64,000 nucleotides of DNA from Volutella citrinella (taxonomy: Eukaryota; Ascomycota; Sordariomycetes; Hypocreales; Nectriaceae). A program made the position numbers and the translations under genes. Positions 32,054 through 43,655 of the stretch are shown here, in pieces. The DNA lies in NCBI GenBank assembly GCA_034401135.1, contig JAWZSP010000002.1:2976001-3040000 (forward strand), in the 5' to 3' direction. The stretch's first letter is position 1. Each line of letters starts with the position of its first letter. The notes below the pieces were generated by a model. It was given only the letters and a program-made list of their open reading frames with translations. It had not been told where the DNA came from and did not search any database.

Positions 32054-35000
32054 TAAAATGCAGACCGAGTGCGAATGTCCTGCATCATTGTTAGCTGTTG
32101 GCACAATTTGGGAGATCCAACCAAGGAACTAAACTTACCGAGATCTTCCTCTCGATTTCGCGGACCGAGCGATCGAGCTCTCCGGCAATCATTTGCTTCT
32201 TGTCGTTGGGTAGCAGGTTGTACCTTTCGCAAAGATCGCCGTCAATAACGCCCTTGACAGGCGCGTAGTAGCTGCGATACATGAGGTGATCCCGGCCAGC
32301 CAGAGGCGGATCCTCGGTTCGGAGATGTTGTTCGAGGTTTTGGAAGAAGTCTGCATCTTCTCGACTGACAAACGGAATGAATACACCCAGAGTGCCCATG
32401 ATACCACTCCACAGGATGACATCTTGACCGCCAACCACAAGGCTCGTCTTGGCGATACTGGTTGGGATATCCTGCGCATAGAAGTGGCACATGAGGTTCA
32501 ACCTGTGTGGCGTCCCGTGGAGGTAGTCTCGACCATTGACGAGGTGCAGGCCGGCTGACTCCTCATCGGCTTCCTCGCTCGCCTTGTCTGGACAGCGCAC
32601 GATGAACATGTTGCCAAATTTATCGCCTCCTGCGACCGATTCGTAATCCACCATGGTTGTACACGTTGTCCATCTTGCAATCGTGTCGTCGACAAACGGA
32701 ATTAGCTTATTCGTCGCAGATTTATACACCACGTAGGTGATGCCTTGCTGCACGTCTCCAACAACAATACGGCTGCCCTGCGTAGACAGGGACACAATCT
32801 GCTGTGCTGCCACGTCGGCCTGGGCCTTGCGCAGCATTTGTCGCATACCGAGATCGTATACCCGGAGTGACTTGCCAACGGCCGCGAGAAGCTTGCCTTG
32901 GAAAGCGAGGAGAGCCTGCGGCGGTTCTTCCACCTTTGTCTTGTGGATGAATTCCAGCTCACGACCGCCTTCTTGAAACCGATATATGTGGATGTAGCCC
33001 TCGGAGAAACTTCGAGGATTAACCACTATATCCTTGCCAGTCCCCACAACCAAGAAGCTCTCGTGGTCTTGGCTGGCAAAGGAAACAATGGCAGCGCTGA
33101 CAGCGGCCTCGTTGTTCTCCAAGTCGACCGTCTGTAGAACCTGTGGTTCCTCGGTTATGGGATCAATAACACTGATGCATGATGCCCAGCGACGGGTACC
33201 CTTCGGATAGCCGAACTCTTCAGGCGGAAGGACTTTAGAATCTCCGTTTACGACACCGGGGTCGGCCAGCAGTTTGGCCCGGAGCTCAGGCGCCAACGTG
33301 TTATAATCTGCTTCAATAGTGTAAAAGTAGGGTTCGTCGGGATGCTTGATGAGTTTCTTGGGAGTATAAGTGAGAGAGGCTGACTTTTGGATCAGAGTGT
33401 CTCCAAGGCGATCGATATTGAAAATCCTGACACGAGGTTAGAACACTCTGAACACATCGATAGAAGTGCAATGTGGTAGGTTATGGGTTGCTCATCAGTA
33501 GGAACAATTGGAAAAAATGCGTAATAAGGCCTCATTGCCCGTAGGCTAGGTCCCAAGTCTTCATCATGTAGCAGAAAGAAATCATACAAATGGAAAGCAA
33601 CATACCGTAGGGATTGGCCTTGGATGCCCACAATGCCCTCCTCGCATTGCTCACTGCTGAAGTTCCAGCCCCATTCTAGATCAACGTAGTTTAGTGGTGT
33701 TACAACAAATCCCTTGGTGATGGGGTCGGCATATCCAAGCCATGGTCGAGAACTCAAGCCAAGAACGCAAGTCTTGCCTTGTACCGTAACCTGGAAGAGC
33801 CTCACTTCCTTCGGGCCAAGGAATTTTTGGCGCGTGTCTGTGAGTTCACCCGTGACCTCGTCTAGAACAGTTCGAAGGTAAACTCCTGAGTGCAGGCCGA
33901 TATGCAGGTAGAGAGTGGATCCGCCGGAAGACGAGTCTTCCATGGCGATAATGGCGAGTGATGTGGGAGCAGCTGTCAGGGCTTGTACAGACTTGTTCTC
34001 GAGCGTTGACTCAGGGTCTAAGCTGAGAATGCGAACCGTCAGATCGTCACAACCAACGGCGAGGAAAGAACTTCGTAGCCGGCCCTCTGGCACGTCGCCG
34101 AGGCTGAGAGATGTAACTGTGCCAGACATTTCCTTCTTCTCATCATACTCGGCCAGAGACCCATCGCCATCCATTTCGAAATAGACAATCTCACCAGAGC
34201 TAAGAGCGATAGCAACCTGGTGAGCATTGGCAGTGGCAGCCACGATAGACCGATGCTGTGGAGCAGCCCATTCGTTGACCTGGCCGTTTCGGATGTGTCT
34301 GATGCCTTTGGGATGAACCTGAATGAGGCCATCATCGCCAAGCAACTGGGCAGCAAGGGTTGGGACACTTGTGAGGAAACCAGAGTCGCTCACTTCTTCG
34401 ACTGTTTCCCCGATGCTAAGCACCAGCGTGCCGTTTGTGAATGAGAGCACGATGTAGGCGTCATATTGTTCCGATCGATGGAGTTTGAGTGTCCATACTG
34501 CAGAAGGGATTCCAGGCAATTCCGAGGCAACGATTTCGTTCACCTCTAGGCCGTGTTTCAGCATCCTGAAGGTACTGCGAGCCCCATTACCGCAGACGGT
34601 GTAAATCTGAGGCGCATCCTCTCCCGTGAGATTGGCAACCTTGCAGTCCAGGAGTGGGTTCATGGCGGGTATGCTTTCAACCAGCGCCAAGTTTTCATTT
34701 GGTCTGGGGTGAAAGTAAACAGGCTCGTATGGAGCCTTGGGATCGGCGGGAAAGTCGTCACTCGAGAATTCGAGCTCCTCGTCATCGTCGCCCAGCTTCT
34801 CAAACTGATAGAATGAGAAGTTACCGAACTGACTCGCGATGTAGAGGAAACCGCTCTTCAAAATGCAAAGACTTGAGGCAACAGGGACAGTGTCGAAATA
34901 CTTAATCTTCAACCTTCTGACCTCTCCTGTCGGATTGCCTTCCTCATCCTCGATCATGTCGATCGTAAGCTTGAAGAGGTCGCCATCATCGGACTGTAGC

Positions 35001-36061
35001 AAGAAGAAAAAGGCTCCTGCACTGCCCTTCAACTTGTGCATGACTCCTGACACAATGGACCGCTTGCGGTTCGGGTCCTCGGTCGCACCTCGCCGGCGGG
35101 GAACCGGGACACGGAAGGCCTCCTGGTTCGAGTGACGATACGTGATGTTTTCCTCTCCACACACAAGCACACCACTGGGGCCGTCATTGCCTCCGGGAAC
35201 CTGGAACAGCATGGAAGCTGTAGAATCCACAGGGTCGGACCATCTCCGAACAACATGGTTGAGGCCAAGATCAAGTTCGTAGTACACGAGCTGAGTCTCC
35301 AGCTCCTCCATGGCCTGCCCAGTTGAGTCTTGGTCCACCTCGGAGTAGTCGACTTCGAGCGCAGCGAAGACTGGATTCGCATAGCCGACATCCAAGGCAA
35401 CCATCGAGATGACGAGAACGCCGGGTTTATGGGCCTCGAGTGGCGAAGAAATTGTGAGTTCTGCCTGGGAGTTCCTGTTGAGGACATAGACCAGCTTGTT
35501 TTTTTCCGTCGACGCAATGAGACACGCTCGTCCCTTGGGGTCACAGGCGAGGTATTCGCCTGGAATAACCCTTCGAATTCCCGACTTTCCAAATGTTTCC
35601 AAGTGTAATCGCGAGAACCGGTTCTGGGCCGGAAGATATTCAACAATGGCGATACGGCCAGAGTCAGTCGCCAGAACTAGGTAGTCTATAGTCGGGTCAG
35701 CGAGAGTTCATGTCAGGACAAGCGGTGTCGCTTCGTCAGCACGAAATGGAGCGAACCTGTGGGACGTCTTGGACAATCACTATGTGATTCCACAGGAACG
35801 GACTGGGAGAAGCTTACCCTTATTGCTCCCAGCGAGGCGGAAAGCAGCGATGGAGCGAATGATTCCAAAGACATCATGGGATAGAACAGTAATGACCTTT
35901 CCTTGGGTGGGATCGGGGCGCAGCAGCGTCAACTGCGAGCCGGCAGCTGTGATGATGAGCTGCTCCTTGGTACCTGCAAACTGGCCGAGCACCGCTTGGA
36001 CGACATGAGTTGGGGGCTGAATCGTCAGCGAATACAAAAACATGTTCGAGGTGGTCGCCAT
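32054..36061 (-). CDS. RSE1: Splicing factor Rse1 (SF3B3/SAP130), U2 snRNP SF3b subunit
   Basis: Large beta-propeller protein of the SF3b complex, needed for branch-site recognition in pre-spliceosomes. Four exons, 35818-36061, 33606-35685, 32140-33427 and 32054-32080, join in frame to 1,212 aa, the expected length. Introns are 132, 178 and 59 nt. The N-terminus [19 protein letters not shown] is typical, and the MMS1_N/CPSF-A architecture runs throughout: [40 protein letters not shown], and near the end [20 protein letters not shown]. The last exon is nine codons (DIRTRSAF plus stop), completing [16 protein letters not shown]; reading through the last intron would give an unrelated tail. An in-frame Met at 36115 would add 18 residues and is less likely. 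Confidence 0.97.
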
Positions 36062-36334
36062 GCTTGCGGCTTGGCGCAGTTGAGCCTGCGCGGCTTCAAG
36101 GGCTTTGCGAGTCAATCAAGGCGCGTTCAACAGCTGCGATCGAAAGAAGCTGAGGACCAGTGAGAGCTTTGATTTCGAAAGTTTAGTCGCGTGTCGGAGG
36201 AATGATATTGCGGTGCCTGGCAGAAGTGGGCCCGGGCTTCTTCAAATATCGCCATAGCGCAACACCAGCACCAATTCCTCGGAATATGACAAGGAAAGTC
36301 ATTCGAGGCCCCATCTTCTTGATTGTGGCTTAAA

Positions 36335-37941
36335 ATGGAGCCAAGCTTTCGAAGAGCGGCCTCGAGCCTCTGCGGTCGTTGTTCCGTCTCTTTCAAGCGC
36401 CAATTGGTCGCAGGAGCTTTGCCCAAGCCATGGATGAGGACATCAGCCCATACCATCCGAAGCCATTCGACTTGCCAGAAGCGCGCTGGGTCTCTTGCAC
36501 GGGACTTTTCGACAACTTCCCCAACGAAGAGCGAAACTGCCGCGGCCAGCAAAGCGCCCGAGTCTTCAGTGCGCCTCAGTCAAGATGACCTCTTTCATCC
36601 CTTTTCTTCGTCTCCTGTACCGGAGTTCCGTCGCCGAGCCGCCTTCATGAAGCAGCACGCCTACTGCCCGCACCCCGATCACCAGCCTACGAAGCTGCCG
36701 ACTGTCGCACCGAAGCCAGAGGATCCCGAAGCCGTCACCGGAGACCAGCCACCGGCGAATGTAAACTTTGAGTGCCCCGACTGTGGACTTCCTGTCTACT
36801 GTTGCGAGGAGCACTGGATGGATGATTATGAGAACCATCTCAAGGTTTGCGATACGCTGCGACAGATCAATGAGGATGATCATGATCTCCGGTCTGGTCG
36901 TATTTTCCACGAGGCCAATCTCCCGGACCAGCAGACTGAGCATGCCGCCGTCAACATGACCAACTGGGATACCTTCATGTATACGCGAGAATTCGAGGCT
37001 ATTAACTCAGACCGGGCAATGCGACAGATCACCCGTCTTCTTACCTACCCCGTCACAATTGGTAGCGTTCTGCACGAACTCAGCCCGTACAGCATTAAGG
37101 CGGGCGAGCGCTTGACTCCCGAGGGATTGAAGAGCATCACTGGTATGTGCAATTAGTGTTTGAGGCGAACTGGTACTGATGTATGCCTTGTAGCTCTGCG
37201 ATATAACCTGCACCCCCCCAAGTCAGGAGAGGGATCTAGCATCAAAGAAATCCGACCTCAGGCCCCGGCGGTGAGAGTTTTCATCCTGGGTGCTCGCGCC
37301 GAATCGTCCCTTCCACGATCCACCTGGATTCAGCTTGCGCACATGTTCCCCGAGGCCCGCTTGCACCTGGTCTTCATCGGCCCTGAGAGCATGGCCAACC
37401 GCGACGACGAATTTCCGCTCCCTGAACGCACGCCGTCCAACCCCTTCGGCGCCGTCGTTGAGGACCGAGTCTGGTATAAGATGAAGATCAGCACCATTGT
37501 TGACTATTATCACACCATTCACAAGACGCAGCACTTTGCCCCCTACGACCCTTACTTTGACTGCTTTGTTCTGTTCCACCCCGGACTGGGCCACCCCGCG
37601 AGCAGTCACGAATGGGAGGAGACTCTGCCCATGCTCCTGGAGACCAAGGTGCCCATTATCAGCACGGGCTACACTCAGTTTGACATGGAGCGTGATGTCG
37701 AGTGGGTCAAGGAGAAGTCCAAGGGCGAGTTTGATATTCTGCTCGAGCCCGGAGAGAACAAGTTTAGGAGCCTCCGATGGGACCTCAACGATATGGATCC
37801 CCAGGACGTCAGCTGCGGCAACTGGGGTGTGTGGGCGTTCCGAGGCAAGAGGTATGTGACCCCCCCAACCATTGGACTTTGTTCCACACCATGCTGACAT
37901 CTGACTTCGATAGATACGAGACGACCACGAAGGACACTTAG
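36335..37941 (+). CDS. MSS51: Mss51-like mitochondrial translational activator (zinc finger, MYND-like)
   Basis: In yeast, Mss51 activates COX1 mRNA translation and couples it to cytochrome oxidase assembly in the mitochondrial matrix/inner membrane. Three exons, 36335-37142, 37194-37851 and 37914-37941, with introns of 51 and 62 nt, give 497 aa. The Arg/Ser-rich N-terminus (MEPSFRRAASSLCGRCSVSF) looks like a presequence. A Cys/His module follows: YCPHPDH, then FECPDCGLPVYCCEEHW and HLKVCDTLRQI. Cys-Pro pairs in it resemble the heme-regulatory motifs described for Mss51. The C-terminal region has VRVFILGARAESSLPRSTWI and HPGLGHPASSHEWEETLPML, typical of the family. The final exon adds only YETTTKDT. 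The start is 273 bases from the divergent Rse1 start. Confidence 0.9.
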
Positions 37942-38723
37942 AATCATGGAAGCGGTTGTCAACTTCAATGTGCGGTGACAACAGATGAGACATGTAGATC
38001 GGCCATCCTGTAACTGTATTGTACAGACTCTTGTATTATTCGATGCTAGATGCTGTCGTCTGGAACGGCGTATTTCACGCCTCTGTATAACAATAAAATG
38101 CATCTCCCAAGTCCCCTTTTCGTTCTACCAGTATCAGTATACATGACAAAGGCATCGAAGTACTAGTAGTAAGCTATATTAAGTAGTACTATTAGTACTT
38201 AAGGTACTGCTAGTAGTATGTACTGGTGGACGGACACCTCTTGTTCTTCGCATCTGGTCCAGGACCGAGGACTAGGCGCGCCGTCGCACAGTGCACAGAC
38301 CCTGCGCAAACAGGCTTCTGGTTGTCCCCTTTCCTGCGAATCTTCCTACCTGAGGTATGGACCTGCGAAATTAGATAAGTATTAAATTCTTGGCTGCCAG
38401 GGAAGCAATCAGGTTACCGCGATGAATCGAGGGAACTTTTGAGGGTGGAATTTTTAGGCTCGCAGTGACAGTTTTGGAAGGTGCAGCAATGCCAATAATC
38501 ACTGTGACCATGCACTGTTCCATACAGTATGGGCCGCACTGGTCGGCCCAATTGCAACTTCAACCATCCACAACTCCCGCCTTGTTGATCCGCCTGGCCG
38601 CCCCAGCCATAACGCACATTCGGGAACCTTGTTCTTGTGCGCGAGACCGTACTTCTTTGGCCCAGTCACCGGAGGTTGTAGCCCACGGTCCATGGGCGCC
38701 CTATTCCGCCTGCGTCTTTGGCC
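37942..38723. other. Intergenic region between Mss51 and PXA genes
   Basis: The 782-base gap holds the Mss51 3' UTR, with an AATAAA listed below, and the PXA promoter. A small AT-rich block of TACT/AGTA-type inverted repeats occurs at about 38160-38225. No gene was recognised. Confidence 0.5.
38092..38097 (+). terminator. Polyadenylation signal AATAAA downstream of Mss51
   Basis: A canonical hexamer lies about 150 bases after the Mss51 stop codon, in an AT-rich context. Assignment to Mss51 is by position. Confidence 0.5.
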
Positions 38724-41700
38724 ATGAGCATCGCAGTCGCCACCCCTCCTCCTCAGGTTGCTCCCGTCCGCACCACAGGGTCGCCCCATCCCAAGCCATC
38801 CACTACCCCCGAACCGGAAGCGTCCTCGTCGCCAAATGTCTCTCGTCGGCCAGTGCGCACAGTCGCAGGCGATCCCCTCTCCGACCGAGTAACGACGAAC
38901 CTGATCCGTCGGACTCTTTGCTCCCCACAACGAGGCGATAAGGGGCGCGATGTACAGGTTCCCATCGACGAACTTCTCCCGCCCTTGACGAGCCGCAACG
39001 ACGTCGACCTCCAGCTCTACGCGTTCTTGGCTATCATATTGCGTGAATTCGTTCAGAGCTGGTACAGCAAAATCACGACAGACGAACACTTTGTCGCTGA
39101 AATCATCCACATCATCGCCCACTGCTCCCGCGCCCTGGAGCAGCGCTTCCGCAAGGTCGACATCGAAGCCCTGTTGCTAGACGAGATCCCTGACTTGCTG
39201 GACAAACACATCACCGGTGTGTATCTCCCCCCCCGTCCAGCCCGTGATGGTGGTGGCTTGTTCCCCTGACTGATTTTCACAGCCTATCGCACTGCCCATC
39301 AGGTCAGTTCACGGCTTCCCATCAATACCGAGCCTCGAGAAATCTACCACGCCCTCTTCCCCGCCCCTCACCTGGCACCAGTGCCCCGGGAAGACGACCC
39401 CATTTCGATATCTCATCAGCGAGAGAACGAGGCGCTGTACCGTCAACTGCTGGTGCAGGGTGTGCTCGCAATACTTTTGCCAACCGAGGACCTAGAGAAC
39501 CCATGTCTTACGACACTGGTGGAGCAGATATTTTCTGAGCTCATCATTGGCAATATCATAGCCAATAAAGCCTCCCAGCCCTGGCTTCTTTACGAGGCAA
39601 TATGCATTTCGGCAAGGCTATTAAATGAGAGAAAGCAAAAGGGTGCCCGCTCTGCCACTTCCAGCTCAAAGCCGTCTTCCGTTGCCGCCCGGGGCGGACG
39701 CCGCTGGTCAGTCCGCGGTATGTTCCTTGGCGTAATACAACTAGGAATATTGCTCGTTGGTGCTATTCGATTCATCGCCACCACACTCGCCATGGCCTCG
39801 ACACTCCCGCTTAGATCTAGTCCCGTGGACGGCAAGCTAGCTCCGACAGAGCAAGAGCGGGATGAATGCGGTGGGGGAAATGACACCCCCTCCTCAGTCA
39901 TCAAGACACCAGTGCTGGCGTTCCGGATATGGGGCTGCGTTGGAAACCTCATTGAGATGCCCCGTCGCATGCCATGGATGGACGGTGCGTTGAGGCTGCT
40001 TCAATTCGGAGCTGTCAAGGGTGTCGGGCAAATCGCTGGCCTCAATGGGCCCGTTGACCGGTAAGCTACGCATCTCATTAGATTTTTCACCCTCCCCCAG
40101 CAACCGGACCTCCTACTTCTAGCCACACCCTCGCATGTAACCAGAGTCACTGGACCCTCGATGCTCCAGTGAGCTTCAAGAGCCGGCATCCTCTGCTGCA
40201 TTGGCTCGAGTTGAGGCTCAGCCCATCATCAGTCGCCTCAACATTGGCCAACGAAACACCTTCGTGTGTGTGTGTCTTCGGAAGCTTGGCGGAGCTCGAC
40301 CTCGTCGCAGCTTAAGCTCATGGCGAGTCATGCGGGCGTCGACCTGCTTTTCGACTCACAGAGCGTCGGCTAGGCCTGCTCTAACCTGACAAGCACGGGA
40401 AGATGCAACGACACTCAGCCTTCAGATGCGACAGGAGGTGCCGCCAGGGTGTGGAGCCAATCGGCGGGTGCTGCGGGTCGACTTGGCTTCCGATTGCTCC
40501 ATCGAGTGTGCCGGGCTGGGGCTCCTCGTCCAGCGGGAGTTCGAGTTTAAGCGCCCGACCTTGACCGGGATGTCGGCCTTTGACAACCGACCCAAGCAGC
40601 ATGCCACACCTACATGGTCGTGATTGCTATGCCTGCTGCTGCTGCTGTTGATGATGCAGTCCAAACGGATCACTGTTGGTTGGCCAGTCACTCTACTCCG
40701 ATGCCGGTGGCACTCTCCCCGCATGCCTGTCCGTGATGCTCCTCGCGAGCTGGACGTTGCTAGGATGCACCAGTACGGGCATGTTTTCGCTCCCGTCTCG
40801 TACCACGCCACCCGAAACTGGGATTTGTCTACAGGCCAGTCTTCCATGGTGCTTCGTGGCGCCCAGGGTGTCCGTCATGTCCATCCCAACACGCATCCCG
40901 CTATGCTCAACCATCATTCCACATCTACATCTCCGGCGTCTTGTCAGTACGCGACTGATCATGGGTGACTGCCCTTCTTCTGGTTGGCCTATCGTTAACG
41001 CTCCCCAAATTTCTGTTGGTTTGGCAGGGCTGCCTCACCCTGAGCTTTGCTTGGGTTCATCACTTTGCTTTGCTTGCTCTGCTCTGCTTTGCTTTGTTCT
41101 GCTTTGCTCTGCTTTGCTCTGCTTTGCTCTGCTTTGCTTTGCCTCGCCCTGCTTTGCATCCCTTTACGTCTCCTTGCCTTAGCCGTCGGCGGCTCGCGAT
41201 TCCGGCATCATGCTTGCATATGAGGCTTGCGGGGCACGACAAGTGCCCCTGTCTGGTCACAGACATTTCGCACCACATAAGCATCATCCGTCACTACCAG
41301 ATGCTGTTGCTCGCCCAACCCTGCCAAGGCCCGGCCGCAGACACGGCCATCGTTGTCTACCGTGCCATCTTGCAGCTCTGCATCAAAATGGACACCAGAT
41401 ACGTACACGGCTTCGCCTCGCCTCCGCACATCCTCGACTCTGTTGGCCCAGCTCCTAGTGGGCGGCCTAACAACACTCGACTCGCATGGGCGAAAACACC
41501 AGCATCCTGACAACTCACAACATGCATCCTACACGCACCCCTGTTCCACCAATTTTTTCTTGACTGCCATACCCCCCCACCCTGCAGTTCTGCTGTGCGA
41601 CGCAGCTTCACCGGCTGATGCCCAAGACTGGCCGCGTCGTTGATCGCCTTGATTTGAACCTCAGCAATGGGCCAAAGTGCATATCCCCCTGCTGCAGGCA

Positions 41701-42225
41701 CTTCCGCACCACCCCCACAGCATCATCACCCTGCATGGCCCCCGATCCGACCAGTGACCAGGCGGCTGACCCATACTGACACTCTCTGACAGGCTTCTCT
41801 CCTATCACATCCGGTCCGCTTTCACGCCATCGAATTTGCCACCCCTCCTTCGCACGCTCCGTGGCGTCCTTTTCCCCAACAATGCCCCTGGCACGTCAAG
41901 CTTAGTCCCCCCGTCAAGCGATGCCGAACTACAGGCTCTCCGTCGCAGAGCCGCTAACGCTCTTTGGGGACTCTTGCCGCAGCGTGTGGGGAGGCTGTAT
42001 TTCGCCGGCCGCTTATTGCGGCAACGTGACACGGCAGACGAGGCAGCCGCGCGACACGAGCACGAGGAGCTAGTCGATCAGGTCGAACACCTCCTTATGG
42101 TTCTTGATGACGAATACTGCAACAAACACCTCATGTACGGCGTTCTCGAGCTGGTTTTGGTCCGCCTGATGCCTGAGCTTGCCGAGAGAGGCATTGTAGA
42201 GCTGAGGGAAGAGAGGATCAGCTGA
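38724..42225 (+). CDS. PXA-domain membrane protein, interrupted by a ~1.7-kb intron
   Basis: Three exons, 38724-39216, 39283-40060 and 41793-42225, join in frame to 567 aa. The PXA (PX-associated) domain starts at ~50: DRVTTNLIRRTLCS, the helices DLQLYAFLAIILREFVQSWY and EHFVAEIIHIIAHCSRALEQ, then IEALLLDEIPDLLDKHIT, continuing past the first splice with FPAPHLAPVPRE and LVEQIFSELIIGNIIANKAS. A hydrophobic segment (MFLGVIQLGILLVGAIRFIA) anchors it in a membrane. The last exon begins with LLSYHIRS, followed by LPPLLRTLRGVLFPNNAPGT and KHLMYGVLELVLVRLMPELA, all conserved in fungal homologues. PXA proteins (Mdm1/Snx13-like) act in membrane contact or lipid traffic; this protein's role is unknown. 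The second intron (1,732 nt) is exceptionally long. Confidence 0.88.
40061..41792 (+). other. Exceptionally long intron (1,732 nt) in the PXA gene
   Basis: It starts with GTAAGC and ends with an ACTGAC branch-like element and CTCTGACAG. Joining the two sides restores codon CGG and the conserved sequence GPVDR|LLSYH. Inside are a tandem CT-rich repeat (41064-41157) and short frames without family signature. It lacks terminal inverted repeats or a coding transposase that I can see. Confidence 0.8.
41064..41157 (+). repeat. Tandem TTTGC/TCTGC repeat inside the PXA intron
   Basis: Three exact copies of a 10-base unit (GCTTTGCTCT) at 41101-41130 are flanked by degenerate copies built from the pentamers TTTGC and TCTGC. 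The strand is strongly pyrimidine-rich. Confidence 0.85.
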
Positions 42226-43655
42226 CACCCTGTTTGTCCACTCCTTTAGTCAAAACTGCGATTCCCCTAATGCTAGCGATACCCCCAGATATGATAGATA
42301 GCACAATAATGACATGTAACATTCACGGATGTTGAATTGTACTTTGTGGCAGCGGAATGCTTTTGCGAGCTGATATTTTGTGAGAGCAACGGGTGTGCTG
42401 TGAAACTCGCTGTCGAAATCTTACCGGTCCATTGTCGTGTGATGATCAGATAGGGGTTGCCCGGAGGCACTCGTATTCAGTTGCGGCTGCTCGCTGGCCC
42501 ACCGTCGCGCCCCTTGCTGGTCGGGCTCAAACCCCAGTGCCTTGCAGCGACAGCACTCAGCTCGTACTTGGATACGTGGGCAGACAAATAAAAATGAAGC
42601 AAGCAACAGACGACACAGGGCGCAGGGAAAAAAGTAAGTTCAGAAACAAAAGTTTGGGGGTAGAACCCTTTCCAACAATTGCCAGTCTCAATATCAATAT
42701 GCTAACACGGGGTAGTTGGGCGAAAGGAGTGTTGAATGCGAAAGCTGAGAGAAAACAATGAAAATAAGGGGGAAACAACAATACAAAGCAAGGATAGGTG
42801 AAACCTCTCCCTACCACCGCGTAGAAAGTAGTTGCCCGATGTCGTAGTCCATGTGTATCCCGCCGTAGAGTGTTATGCCATCGTAGCCGACATGACCGCT
42901 ACCCTGCTTCCAACTCCAAAACCGTTTGTTTCCTCGTAGTACCGCCCTTTGCTATTCCGTACCGCAGTTGATTTCCATCCCCAACCCCCCCACCACTGAT
43001 CCCCATGATACCAGCTCGATCAAGGGGGAAAAAATACTGGCTGCCCCAAAGCTGTGTTGTAGTTGTAAAAGTGTCGGTTCGCGTGAGCGGGAGAAAAAAG
43101 TCTTCCTAGTATAGATCGTATCGGATAATAACTATGTTGTTGAGGTGGAGGGGGGGGCGAAGGCAGGTTCCGACGTCCCGTCCCCAAATTTCGCGTCGAG
43201 ATGGGCAATTGCCCGGGGTTTGCGGCGCTTTTTGAGTTTTGTGGTATCCAATAGGTTTCTGTCGCCAGAATATGTGTAGCCCAACCAGCTGCCTGAAGCA
43301 TTTTCCATTCCATGTCCGTTCTTTCCAGCTCAATGGCAGCTAGCGAATCCGGGATGCTGATTCGAAGTCCTGCGTTCGAGTAAAATGTGATGATATGTTT
43401 CTGTATGATACACGTCGTGAGACGTACACCTCTGATGAGGCCATCTATCTGCGCGAGCAGAAGAGGTATCAAACCTTTCGCCAAAGGTCCTGTCGATCTA
43501 GGGTTGCCCCATCCATCGCCATGGGCGAAGCATCCAATCTTTCAATGTCCTGCCGTCATGTCGCACTCAAATGATAAAATTAACAACGAAACGCCCGTAT
43601 CATAATCAAAATAGTAAATGGCGCGTAAAATAAGAACACGCATACAATGAAGCCA
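42226..43655. other. Convergent 3' region between PXA and CENP-B-type genes
   Basis: The 1.43-kb gap holds two 3' UTRs. AT-rich stretches and AATAAA-like sequences (for example near 42588) are present. A 154-codon minus-strand frame (43020-43484) shows no domain and is probably chance. Confidence 0.5.

Noticed and set aside
40965..41510. 181-codon open frame inside the long PXA intron
   Set aside because: Much of it is the translated TTTGC/TCTGC repeat (Ala/Leu/Cys/Phe). The rest shows no family similarity.
41208..41513. 101-codon minus-strand frame inside the PXA intron
   Set aside because: It looks mildly protein-like, but no domain or splice partner was found, and it lies inside a well-supported intron.
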